64,000 bases of DNA from Methylobacterium sp. BTF04 (GTDB taxonomy: Bacteria > Pseudomonadota > Alphaproteobacteria > Rhizobiales > Beijerinckiaceae). The position numbers were made by a program, and so were the translations under genes. The first letter of the stretch is position 1. The number at the start of each line of letters is the position of its first letter. Positions 1 through 7,774 of the stretch are shown here, piece by piece. The stretch is taken from assembly GCF_010692745.1 (NCBI RefSeq), contig NZ_JAAHTB010000001.1, positions 124,001 through 188,000 on the forward strand. The letters are read 5' to 3'. The notes under the pieces are model-generated. The model had not been told where the DNA came from and searched no databases. It saw only the letters and a program-made list of their open reading frames with translations.

Positions 1-605
1 CGTCCTGGGCCATCGCCAAGTTCGAATTCGCCGGCAAGAACCTGCTGGTGACCCTGATCGACCTGCCATTCTCGGTCTCGCCGGTGGTCTCGGGGCTGAT
101 CTACGTGCTGGTCTTCGGCGCGCAGGGGCTGATCGGGCCCTGGCTCATCGAGCACGACATCCAGATCATCTTCGCGGTGCCCGGCATCGTGCTCGCCACG
201 ATCTTCGTCACCTTCCCGTTCGTCGCCCGGCAGTTGATCCCGCTGATGCAGGAGCAGGGCACCGCCGAGGAGGAAGCCGCGTTGACCCTCGGAGCGTCCG
301 GTTGGCACGCGTTCCGGACGGTGACGCTGCCCAACATCCGCTGGGGGCTCCTGTACAGCGTGCTCCTCTGCAACGCCCGCGCGATGGGTGAATTCGGCGC
401 GGTCTCGGTGGTCTCGGGCCACATCCGCGGCCTCACCAACACGCTGCCGCTCCACGTGGAGATTCTCTACAATGAGTACAACTTCGTTGCCTCTTTCGCC
501 GTCGCCTCCCTCCTTGCCGGCCTCGCTCTTGTCACCCTCGCCGTCAAATCCGGCCTCGAATGGCGCTACAGCGCCGACATCGCGGCGGGCGCACGGGGGC
601 ATTGA
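1..605 (+). CDS. cysW: Sulfate ABC transporter permease CysW (5' end missing)
   Basis: Inner-membrane permease subunit of the sulfate/thiosulfate importer. The reading frame is already open at base 3, so the gene enters from outside the window and only about the last 200 residues are present. The sequence carries the CysW hallmark [12 protein letters not shown], several hydrophobic helices, and the coupling-loop motif [20 protein letters not shown] that docks on the ATPase. The stop TGA lies 4 bp before the GTG start of cysA, so the two are co-transcribed. CysT and a sulfate-binding protein would be expected just upstream. The assignment is firm. Confidence 0.95.
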   Translation, partial: SWAIAKFEFAGKNLLVTLIDLPFSVSPVVSGLIYVLVFGAQGLIGPWLIEHDIQIIFAVPGIVLATIFVTFPFVARQLIPLMQEQGTAEEEAALTLGASGWHAFRTVTLPNIRWGLLYSVLLCNARAMGEFGAVSVVSGHIRGLTNTLPLHVEILYNEYNFVASFAVASLLAGLALVTLAVKSGLEWRYSADIAAGARGH

Positions 606-609
606 GCCC

Positions 610-1656
610 GTGACCGGCTCCACGGCGATCCGCGTCGAGAACCTGTCGAAGACCTTCGACACGGCGGCGGTCCTGCACGACTTCACCCTCGACGTGCGGG
701 CGGGCGAATTGCTGGCCCTGCTCGGCCCCTCGGGCTCGGGCAAGACCACCCTGCTGCGCATCATCGCCGGGCTCGACTTCCCCGATGCCGGCCGCATCGT
801 GTTCGGCGCAGAGGACGCCACGAAGCTCCCGGTGCAGCAGCGCGCCGTGGGCTTCGTGTTCCAGCACTATGCCCTGTTCAAGCACATGAGCGTCGCCGAC
901 AACATCGCCTACGGGCTCAACGCGCGGAAACGCTCCGAGCGTCCGGCCAAGGCCGAGATCACGCGCCGCGTCGGCGATCTCCTCGACCTGATCAAGCTCT
1001 CCGGGTTCGCAGACCGCTATCCGAGCCAGCTCTCCGGCGGCCAGCGCCAACGCATCGCCCTCGCCCGGGCGCTCGCCGTCGAGCCGCGGGTGCTGCTGCT
1101 GGACGAGCCCTTCGGCGCCCTCGACGCCCAGGTGCGCAAGGACCTGCGCCGCTGGCTGCGCGAGATCCACGACCGCACCGGCCAGACCACGATCTTCGTC
1201 ACCCACGACCAGGATGAGGCGCTCGAACTCTCCGACCGCGTCGCCGTGCTCGACAAGGGCCGCCTCGAACAGGTCGGCACCCCCGACGAGGTCCAGGAGG
1301 CGCCGGTCTCCGCCACCGTCCTGAAGTTCCTCGGCGACACCATCGAGGTCGAGGCGATCGCGCAAGCGGGCGAGGTCCGGGTCGACGGACAGCTCACCCC
1401 GGTAGTGGCCCCCGCCGGTCTCGTCGGCCCGGTGAAGCTCTATGCGAGGCCTTGGCAGCTCCAATTCGCGGAGGCCGATCGGGCCCATCTCCACGGCACC
1501 GTCCGCTCGTCCTACCGGACCCAGGGGCGCCAGCGCATCGAGGTCGACCGGCCCGGGGGCAAGACCGTCGTGGTCGAGGCCTCGGACACCGCCCGTCTCG
1601 CAGCCGGCCTCCCGGTCGGCCTGCGGATCGTCGGAGGCCACGTCTTTCCAAACTGA
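610..1656 (+). CDS. cysA: Sulfate/thiosulfate ABC transporter ATPase CysA
   Basis: Cytoplasmic ATPase that drives sulfate uptake through CysTW; 348 residues, normal for CysA. Walker [10 protein letters not shown], signature LSGGQRQR, Walker B VLLLDEP and the switch histidine in [11 protein letters not shown] are all visible in order, followed by a TOBE-like C-terminal domain. The open frame extends upstream into cysW, but the GTG at 610, 4 bp past the cysW stop, gives the expected N-terminus just before [10 protein letters not shown]. An 18-bp tandem duplication straddles the stop codon. Confidence 0.95.
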   Translation: MTGSTAIRVENLSKTFDTAAVLHDFTLDVRAGELLALLGPSGSGKTTLLRIIAGLDFPDAGRIVFGAEDATKLPVQQRAVGFVFQHYALFKHMSVADNIAYGLNARKRSERPAKAEITRRVGDLLDLIKLSGFADRYPSQLSGGQRQRIALARALAVEPRVLLLDEPFGALDAQVRKDLRRWLREIHDRTGQTTIFVTHDQDEALELSDRVAVLDKGRLEQVGTPDEVQEAPVSATVLKFLGDTIEVEAIAQAGEVRVDGQLTPVVAPAGLVGPVKLYARPWQLQFAEADRAHLHGTVRSSYRTQGRQRIEVDRPGGKTVVVEASDTARLAAGLPVGLRIVGGHVFPN

Positions 1657-1679
1657 AAAGGCTTTCCGAACTGAAACGG
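1644..1679 (+). repeat. 18-bp tandem duplication at the cysA stop
   Basis: Two near-identical 18-bp units (1644-1661 and 1662-1679), each of the form CTTTCC-R-AACTGAAA. The first contains the cysA stop codon, so the duplication adds only non-coding sequence. It is one of several short tandem duplications in this window. Confidence 0.7.
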
Positions 1680-1729
1680 TTTGCCGCGGATCGGCCCCGC
1701 GGGACCGTCGCCCCGTCCGAGGGGCGCGG

Positions 1730-2275
1730 TCAGCCGGCGGCGGACACCAGTCGCGACTGGAGGAAGCCGCCGATCTTCTTCAAGTAGAATTCCAGGCTGC
1801 GCGCCCGCCCCTCGGCCTCTTCCGCGCGGGACTGGGCCTCTTGCGCCCGGGTCTGGGCATGCCGTGCCGCCAGTTCCGCTTCCCGGCGGGCGAGACTGAT
1901 CTCGCGGATCTTGAGAGTGGCGTCCGCGAGCTCACGCTGAGCGTCCCGGGCCTGCAACTCCCAGGTCGCCCTGTCCGCTCGGGCCTGCCGAAGCTCGGCC
2001 TGCATCTGCGTTCGCTCGCGATGGGTGAGTTGGATCAGGTCGAGGGCCTGGGCCGAGATCAGGTCCGCGCGCACGCGCAGGTCCTGCATCGATTCCACCG
2101 CCCGCTCGACGAGCCGAAGGGTGCGCGCGCCATCGCACTCTTCGGCCGCGTCCGCCGCGTCGGGCTTGTACACCGTCAGGACTTGCGTCTCGCGCACCGC
2201 CGGAAGCTGGATGAGATCGACCCTGTCGAATCGGGCACGCGCGGACATCGACGATCGAGGCGAGAGATCCGACAC
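1730..2275 (-). CDS. Coiled-coil hypothetical protein, 181 aa
   Basis: No family recognised. Residues from about 45 to 165 are a nearly unbroken charged heptad-like stretch rich in Arg, Glu, Gln and Ala, which predicts a long coiled coil. The N-terminal 40 residues (with a QVLTVYKP segment) are less regular. No signal peptide or membrane segment is seen. It is the last of three co-oriented coiled-coil genes, 126 bp downstream of the 149-residue one, so the three may form an operon. Function is unknown; a structural or scaffolding role is only inference. Confidence 0.7.
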   Translation of the reverse strand: MSDLSPRSSMSARARFDRVDLIQLPAVRETQVLTVYKPDAADAAEECDGARTLRLVERAVESMQDLRVRADLISAQALDLIQLTHRERTQMQAELRQARADRATWELQARDAQRELADATLKIREISLARREAELAARHAQTRAQEAQSRAEEAEGRARSLEFYLKKIGGFLQSRLVSAAG

Positions 2276-2401
2276 AGGACAGGCTCCGGCGAAACGAAAA
2301 CGCCCTGGAGCGTTCTTGGGCGAGGTGAACCGGTCTCACCGCGACATCGACCCAGCCGCTTGCGAACGGAGAGCCGATCCGGTGTTCACGGCAGAACGGC
2401 G

Positions 2402-2851
2402 CTAGGGAACCGAGGTTTCGGCCCGCGGTGCCTTGCGGGTGAAGCCGTCCACCACTGCATCGTGCAACCGGCCCAGCCACTCTTCGGCGTCGCTGGCGCG
2501 CTTTTCGGCGAGATCGGCCCGGTTCTCGGCGGCCGCCACCTGCGCCTCGAGGAAGCGTGCACGCTCCACCGCCTGGACCACGGTGCGCCTGAGTTCCTCC
2601 TCCAGTTCGCTCTGGCGCTCCTCGCTGATGCGGATCGCGGCCGTGGCTTCGTGGATGAGATCGAGGGCCGACGACCAGTCGCGACGGCCCGCCGGGACGA
2701 CCTCGCCCGTCGTGGGAAATTCGCGGGGGGCTTCCAGCGCGACCAAGGGCTCGCCGCTCGCGCGGCCGGCCTCGGGGCGCCCACGCAGGAGCCAGGCGGC
2801 GGCAGCGGAGGTCTCTCTCTCACGCACGGCGTTCTCGGTCATCGTCGGCAT
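2402..2851 (-). CDS. Coiled-coil hypothetical protein, 149 aa
   Basis: Unrecognised small protein. The N-terminal half is Pro/Gly-containing and probably disordered. From about residue 62 (SSALDLIHEATAAIR) to 140 it is helical and charged, predicted coiled coil. It has the same orientation and general character as its neighbours on both sides, 78 bp from the large coiled-coil gene. Overlapping frames are open because of high GC, but this frame has the most balanced protein composition. Confidence 0.65.
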   Translation of the reverse strand: MPTMTENAVRERETSAAAAWLLRGRPEAGRASGEPLVALEAPREFPTTGEVVPAGRRDWSSALDLIHEATAAIRISEERQSELEEELRRTVVQAVERARFLEAQVAAAENRADLAEKRASDAEEWLGRLHDAVVDGFTRKAPRAETSVP

Positions 2852-2929
2852 TCCTCAGAGTCTGCGTCCGTGTTCCGTCTCGGCGACGGTTCGGGCCTGT
2901 CGACCCGGCAGCGTTGTGCGTGCGGGCCG

Positions 2930-4462
2930 TCAGTTCGATTTGTCCGTCACCGCGAACGGCCTGACGTTGCTCGGCTCCGGCTGGGGGGCCGTCGCGGGCT
3001 CAGCGCGGTTGGCCGCTTCGTCACCCGCAAAAGAGCGGGCCGCACGCTTGAGCGCGTCGTGCTGCTTCTGGAGGGCGACGCGGCTCTCGCGCGCGATGTC
3101 GAGGGCGCCTTGCGCCATCTTGCGCTCGGAACGCTCGTGCTGGAGCTCCTCGATCAGGCGGTGGTTGACCACCTCGAAATCCGAGCGCTCGACCTCCTGG
3201 CGATGCACCAGGTGTTCGATCCGGTCGGACAGGCTCGCGACCCGCCCCGTGGCCTGCTCCAGCGCCGCATCCTTGGCGGCCATGGCCTTGGTGAACATCT
3301 CGCAGCGATGGTCCAGCTCGGAGCGCGCGCGCTGCATTTCGAGGAACCGCTCGGTCTGGCGGGCGAGGTCGGATTGGACGCTCTCCAGCCGGCGCTCCAG
3401 CGTCACGCGCTCGATGGACGATTCCTTGAGGCCGCGTTCGGCCGCCCGGCCGACCTCGTCGCGCTCCCGAAGCTGGTTGCGGAGCTGCTGGAGCATCTGG
3501 TCGGTGGTGGCGAGACGGCTCGTCGTCGCCTCCACCCGCATGGCGAGGCTCGCCCGCTCGGCCCGGTGGGTGGCGACCTCCGCCTCGTACTGGGCCTCGG
3601 CCTTCTGGCCGGCGGACGCCTCGTTCGCCAGTTGCTGTTCGAGGGTCCGGATGGTGGCGCGCCCGGCCTCCGCCTGCGTCTCGAACTCCTGGCTCCGGGC
3701 CGCGAGGTCGGCGAGCCGGGCCGCCTGGTCCTCGCTCACCACCTGAAGGCGCTGATTGTCCTGCTCCAACACGCTGCGGCTCTCGCGCAGGTCCTGAAGC
3801 TCGCTCTCCGCACGGGCCAGGGCCTGATCGAGGGACTTGGCCTCGATGCGCAGGGCCTTGCTTTCGCCCTGGAGCGCACGGGTCTGCTCCGTCTCGGAGA
3901 ACAGGCGCCGCTCCAGGTTCTCGGCCGACAGGCTCTTGTCGCGCAGCGTGAGGCGCAGATCCTCGGCCGCCGCGTCCCGCTCCTGCAGGCTGGTCTCCAG
4001 GTGATTGAGCTGGATCGTGGCGGCGGAGAAGTCGTTCGTCACCGTCGCGAGGCGCCCCGTCATCTCGGCGATGTCGCGCCGCATGGTGGCCGCTCCGGCT
4101 TGCTCGAGGGCCAGCAGCGTCTCGACCTCGGAGATGCGGATCTTGGCCTTGGGCAGCTCGTCCGTGATCGCGATGATGGGTTCGAGGATGGCGGAGAAAT
4201 CGCTCTGGAGCGACTTCAGCTCCTCGAGGCGGTCCGACATCTCGGACACGCGGAACCGTACGATCTCGTTGCGCTGGCCGATGGAATCCAGGGAAAAATC
4301 CCGCGTTTCGTTGATCGGGGTCAAATCTTCCGCGTCAGCAAACTTGTTATTGGTCGGAGGTATCTGATCTTTTAAAATAGTACGACCGTTATCAGTATCA
4401 GAACGCGCTCCAGCATCCTTCAACTCTCCGGTAGAAAATTTCTTGAAGGATAGCCATGCCAT
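2930..4462 (-). CDS. Large coiled-coil protein, 510 aa
   Basis: No catalytic domain visible. From about residue 60 (ETRDFSLDSIGQRNEIVRF) to 480 the protein is a continuous charged helix with heptad-like spacing, resembling SMC or kinesin stalks in composition only. The C-terminus is a short acidic/Pro-rich tail. The frame stays open to 5371, but that part lies over two plus-strand genes. ATG at 4462 (MAWLSFKKF) was chosen because the sequence upstream is AT-richer non-coding DNA with a TTGACA-like hexamer (4532-4537, minus strand). It probably heads an operon with the two smaller coiled-coil genes. Confidence 0.75.
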   Translation of the reverse strand: MAWLSFKKFSTGELKDAGARSDTDNGRTILKDQIPPTNNKFADAEDLTPINETRDFSLDSIGQRNEIVRFRVSEMSDRLEELKSLQSDFSAILEPIIAITDELPKAKIRISEVETLLALEQAGAATMRRDIAEMTGRLATVTNDFSAATIQLNHLETSLQERDAAAEDLRLTLRDKSLSAENLERRLFSETEQTRALQGESKALRIEAKSLDQALARAESELQDLRESRSVLEQDNQRLQVVSEDQAARLADLAARSQEFETQAEAGRATIRTLEQQLANEASAGQKAEAQYEAEVATHRAERASLAMRVEATTSRLATTDQMLQQLRNQLRERDEVGRAAERGLKESSIERVTLERRLESVQSDLARQTERFLEMQRARSELDHRCEMFTKAMAAKDAALEQATGRVASLSDRIEHLVHRQEVERSDFEVVNHRLIEELQHERSERKMAQGALDIARESRVALQKQHDALKRAARSFAGDEAANRAEPATAPQPEPSNVRPFAVTDKSN

Positions 4463-4735
4463 TACTGTGAGCCCACTGCCGCCCCCAACGCGACCTCTCG
4501 TCCTAACATGAGAAGTGAAACTCAACTCCATTGTCAACGCTGGGTTACGCTGGATTTTAATAATTTCTTTAAGCGTGCCTGATAAGTCGCCGGCGAATCG
4601 CGCCCGGCCCCGGCAGTTCCGACGGGCCACCGCGGGCCGCATTCCATGTGCATGCCATCTGCATGCCGGGCTGCCGCTGTTGCGTCCCCGGCCCCGATCG
4701 GGTGTGACTGCCGCCGTCGAATCGGGGGAGTCAGC
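4463..4735. promoter_or_regulatory. Divergent intergenic region between coiled-coil operon and DUF4337 gene
   Basis: About 270 bp, lower in GC than its surroundings. On the minus strand a TTGACA hexamer lies at 4537-4532, a plausible -35 box for the coiled-coil operon, although no good -10 follows at 16-18 bp. On the plus strand a purine-rich GGGGGAG (about 4724-4730) acts as ribosome binding site for the gene at 4736. No gene is evident. Confidence 0.4.
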
Positions 4736-5296
4736 ATGTCGGGTGGTCACGGGTCGAGCGGGAATTCCAACAAGCGGGTCGCGCTGCTGATCTCGGTTCT
4801 GGCGCTGTTCCTCGCCCTCGCCGAGACCCTGGCCAAGGGTGCGCAGACCGACGCGCTCGGGGCCAATGTCGAATCCTCGAACCAATGGGCCTATTATCAG
4901 GCCCGCACCATCCGCGGCACGATCATCAAGACCGCAGACGAGACCCTGGCGCTGATCCCTCCCGATGCCGTGAGCGCGGAGGCGATCAAGGCCAAGCGGG
5001 CGGAATGGGCCAAGACCATGGCCCGCTGGGAATCCGATCCCGCCTCGGGCGATGGCCGCAAGGAACTGCAGGAGAAGGCGCGCCACAGCCAGGAGGTGCG
5101 GGATCTCGCCCTGCACCGCTACCACCACTACGAGTTCGGCTCGGCCGCCTTCCAGATCGGCATCGTGCTCGCCTCGGCCGAGGTCATCACCGGCATCGCC
5201 GCCCTGGTCTTCGCCGGTGGGTTCCTCGGCCTCGCCGGAATCGCCATGCTGGGCTTCGGGCTGTACGCCCCGCACGTTCTGCCGTTCTTTCACTAA
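4736..5296 (+). CDS. DUF4337-family membrane protein
   Basis: 186-residue inner-membrane protein. One hydrophobic helix lies near the N-terminus (residues about 14-32). Then comes the family pattern of TLAKGAQTDALGANVESSNQ and an aromatic WAYYQAKTIR-like stretch (here WAYYQARTIR). Two hydrophobic helices close to the C-terminus (about 140-180) are split by a Gly-rich turn. ATG 4736 is favoured over an in-frame ATG at 4646 because a GGGGGAG ribosome binding site sits just upstream. Function of the family is unknown. The next gene, 68 bp on, is also a small membrane protein. Confidence 0.8.
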   Translation: MSGGHGSSGNSNKRVALLISVLALFLALAETLAKGAQTDALGANVESSNQWAYYQARTIRGTIIKTADETLALIPPDAVSAEAIKAKRAEWAKTMARWESDPASGDGRKELQEKARHSQEVRDLALHRYHHYEFGSAAFQIGIVLASAEVITGIAALVFAGGFLGLAGIAMLGFGLYAPHVLPFFH

Positions 5297-5364
5297 TCCG
5301 ACCCGGGCGGGGCCCGCGTCCTGCCGACGACCGACCGTACCCAGCCGAAGGGGGACCGCGCACC

Positions 5365-5871
5365 ATGGCACAGGATTCCGACAACGAAGGGCGCCTGACC
5401 CGATTGTCGACCTTCGTGTTCCTGCACACCGAACACGCGGTCTATGCCGCCCTCGGGCTCCTTCTCGCCACGACGGCGATCCTGGCGCTCATCGACGCCA
5501 CGGGGCTGCTCATCGGGGCGATCCGAGAGCTCGGCGGTTCGGCCAAGCTCCTCGAGATCGTAGACCGGCTGCTGTTCCTGCTGATGCTGGTGGAGATCCT
5601 GCACACGGTCCGGGTCTCGATGCGGTCGGGCAAACTCACCTGCGAGCCGTTCCTCATCGTCGGGCTCATCGCCTCGATCCGGCGGGTGCTGGTGATCACC
5701 CTGCAATCCTCGGAGGTGATGCACGGTGTGCTCACCCCCGAGCGCGAGATCCTGTTTCGGGCCTCGATGATCGAGCTCGGCGTGCTGGCCGGGCTGATCC
5801 TCACCATGGTGATCTCGATCTTCCTGCTGCACCGCGCCCGCGACGACCAGGGGGTCGCCGGTCAGGAATAG
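5365..5871 (+). CDS. PsiE-like membrane protein
   Basis: 168 residues with four predicted hydrophobic helices (about 25-50, 65-85, 95-115 and 140-160), matching the layout of phosphate-starvation-inducible PsiE proteins. The conserved-looking centre is LLFLLMLVEILHTV followed by EPFLIVGLIASIRRVLVIT. ATG 5365 follows a GGGGGA-type ribosome binding site; the frame is open much further upstream but over the preceding gene. The role of PsiE is not established, and regulation by phosphate is not visible here. Confidence 0.8.
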   Translation: MAQDSDNEGRLTRLSTFVFLHTEHAVYAALGLLLATTAILALIDATGLLIGAIRELGGSAKLLEIVDRLLFLLMLVEILHTVRVSMRSGKLTCEPFLIVGLIASIRRVLVITLQSSEVMHGVLTPEREILFRASMIELGVLAGLILTMVISIFLLHRARDDQGVAGQE

Positions 5872-5915
5872 GGGCGTCGCTCGGCATCGCGCCGGTCCGC
5901 GCGGCCGGACTGCGC

Positions 5916-7403
5916 TCAGACCGACTTGACCTGGGTGACGACGAGGTCCTCCGCCGGAAACTCGATCATCCTGCGTCGATGCTCCGGCGTGTTCCGCCAT
6001 CCGAGGGTCTGATCGAAAGGCTCGCCGTGAACGTACGTTTTCATGTACGTCCCAGAGCCGTCGCGCACGCAATAGACCTCATCGATCGTCTTGATGGCTT
6101 CGTAGAGACCACCGATCTGCGGGTGAAGATAATGAAGCGTCTCGATGCGATTTGACAGGCGACAGGCGACGTAAGCAAAAGTTCCATGTCCGAGGACAAG
6201 GTGCTGTGCATCGAGCAGAGCCAGAAAATCTTCTTTCAACGATCCATTTTGAACCCGGTAGGGGATGCTCCTACCTTTCAGGTAGTTCTCTATGGCATTG
6301 ACGCAGGGGTTCCCCCGATCTTCGAAGACGAGGCGAACGCACGTGGCCTTCTTATGCAGGATGAGATTTTCGATACACAGCTTGTAATAGGCGAGCGGCG
6401 GCTGCCGATAGCCGTAGGCGACGGGCTGGTCGCCCTCGAAGATATCGCCGGAGCGAAAGTGCACGGTAATTTCATTCGGCCGTTTCTCGTCCAGGCAATT
6501 TTCCGTCGACAGGAAATGCGGTCTGATGAACTCCTGCGCCAAGGCGGTGAGTTCCACCTCGTCTTCGGTCCGGAACGACAGGAAGCGCTCGAGGACCGGA
6601 GAAAAGTCATCGGAATCGAAATACGAGCCCGCCAGGAAAGTCCCCCTGAGGCGCATGTCGTCATGCGCCATCAAGGTGATGCCGCGCACCGTCACGGGCT
6701 GCTTGAGTTCGAACAACTCATGCCGCCCCAGTTGCACCACCTCCATGTTCGTTCTCAGGGCCAGTTGTATGGCGTGCAGATACTGGTGGAACAGATTTCC
6801 CAGCCTGCCGGAATACGTGACCCTGAGGCCTACCATCCTGAGATCGGAATCTTGACCGATATTATACTCTTCCAGATTGTATCCGCCAATACTTCGATTA
6901 TGCGTAAGAAGATTGTAATTCAGACCGTATGTCTGGCAATATTTGCAAAACGTATGGTTTTTTCGAAGAACGTGGACTTGCACCTTTGAGAGATGCAAAC
7001 ACTCTTCCTCTTTCAGAGAAAGACGAATATACCGCGCAAGAATTTTGCTTTGTAGTACTTTCTCAAATGGACGACTCCGATCTCGTGAGTCAAAGTAGGT
7101 AAAGCCCGAATGGACGACCGTCCATTGATCCTTCTGTTCGGCAACTTCGATGCACAACGTGCGCGAGCGATCAAAAAAACCACTCTTGCGATTGAAGATC
7201 GTTATTCGCTCGATCGGATAAGCGTATCCGAGATCGACCTCCCACCAAGGGTTGGCTTCCACCTCCGTGTGGAACGCAAAATCGCAGTCCATGGCGGATA
7301 TGACAGCGTCATTGTCGCGTCGGTCCTTCGACCAAACGGCATAGGAGCTTTGCCGACATGCACAGCCTTCAGCGACATTGATCGTCTGGTGATCGTCATT
7401 CAT
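5916..7403 (-). CDS. Discoidin-like / fucosyltransferase-like fusion protein
   Basis: 495 residues. The N-terminus (about 8-146) looks like an F5/8 type C (galactose-binding, fucolectin-like) domain: NVAEGCACRQSS, then NPWWEVDLG at 51-59 and IERITIFNR. A linker with CKYC (153-156) follows. The C-terminus (about 190-450) resembles fucosyltransferases of the GT11/O-fucosyltransferase type: YSGRLGNLFHQYLHA near 197 and VHFRSGD near 314-320, matching the HxRxGD donor-site motif. No signal peptide, so probably cytoplasmic. It is AT-richer than its neighbours and flanked by AT-rich non-coding DNA, which suggests transfer. The exact sugar and acceptor cannot be read from sequence. Confidence 0.7.
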   Translation of the reverse strand: MNDDHQTINVAEGCACRQSSYAVWSKDRRDNDAVISAMDCDFAFHTEVEANPWWEVDLGYAYPIERITIFNRKSGFFDRSRTLCIEVAEQKDQWTVVHSGFTYFDSRDRSRPFEKVLQSKILARYIRLSLKEEECLHLSKVQVHVLRKNHTFCKYCQTYGLNYNLLTHNRSIGGYNLEEYNIGQDSDLRMVGLRVTYSGRLGNLFHQYLHAIQLALRTNMEVVQLGRHELFELKQPVTVRGITLMAHDDMRLRGTFLAGSYFDSDDFSPVLERFLSFRTEDEVELTALAQEFIRPHFLSTENCLDEKRPNEITVHFRSGDIFEGDQPVAYGYRQPPLAYYKLCIENLILHKKATCVRLVFEDRGNPCVNAIENYLKGRSIPYRVQNGSLKEDFLALLDAQHLVLGHGTFAYVACRLSNRIETLHYLHPQIGGLYEAIKTIDEVYCVRDGSGTYMKTYVHGEPFDQTLGWRNTPEHRRRMIEFPAEDLVVTQVKSV

Positions 7404-7774
7404 CTAAGATCGTCTCCAGCGTATTCGTCTTGCCGATTTTCCCTGGCACGTCGTGCTCCCAACCTATCGTCGCTACGCTCGCTATTCGGATTTTACTTCA
7501 CACAATATTCTGTGGTCGCTTGACTTGTCATATAAATAAATCGCCTCTAAATTTATTAGGCATTTTATAATACTGATACGACAGACTACAAAAATATTAC
7601 TGGCGGGCTTTATCAGCGATATAGTGTCATCGATCTCCTAGCAAAAAGACAAATGCGAGCCAAGAGTGCCACCCGGGCATGGTCCGAACGATCGGCCTCA
7701 TCGAGGCCGGGACTGTGCTCGCGCAGGTTCGGCGCCGGGTCCCTGGAGTCGGCCTCGGCCCATCTCGGCGCCGG
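7404..7774. other. AT-rich intergenic stretch
   Basis: About 370 bp with no supported gene. Bases roughly 7480-7660 are strikingly AT-rich for this replicon (runs of TATAAATAAAT, TTTATAATA and AAAAATATT), after which normal GC-rich sequence resumes. The AT-rich part is the likely promoter zone for the leftward glycosyltransferase fusion gene and marks the edge of a compositionally foreign segment. No flanking direct repeats or tRNA were seen. Confidence 0.6.

Noticed and set aside
2433..4375. Long plus-strand frames over the coiled-coil genes
   Set aside because: They are Arg/Ser/Gly-rich shadows of the leftward genes with no family features.
4463..5371. Extension of the large coiled-coil protein to 813 residues
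   Set aside because: The extension lies antisense to two membrane-protein genes and has shadow-frame composition.
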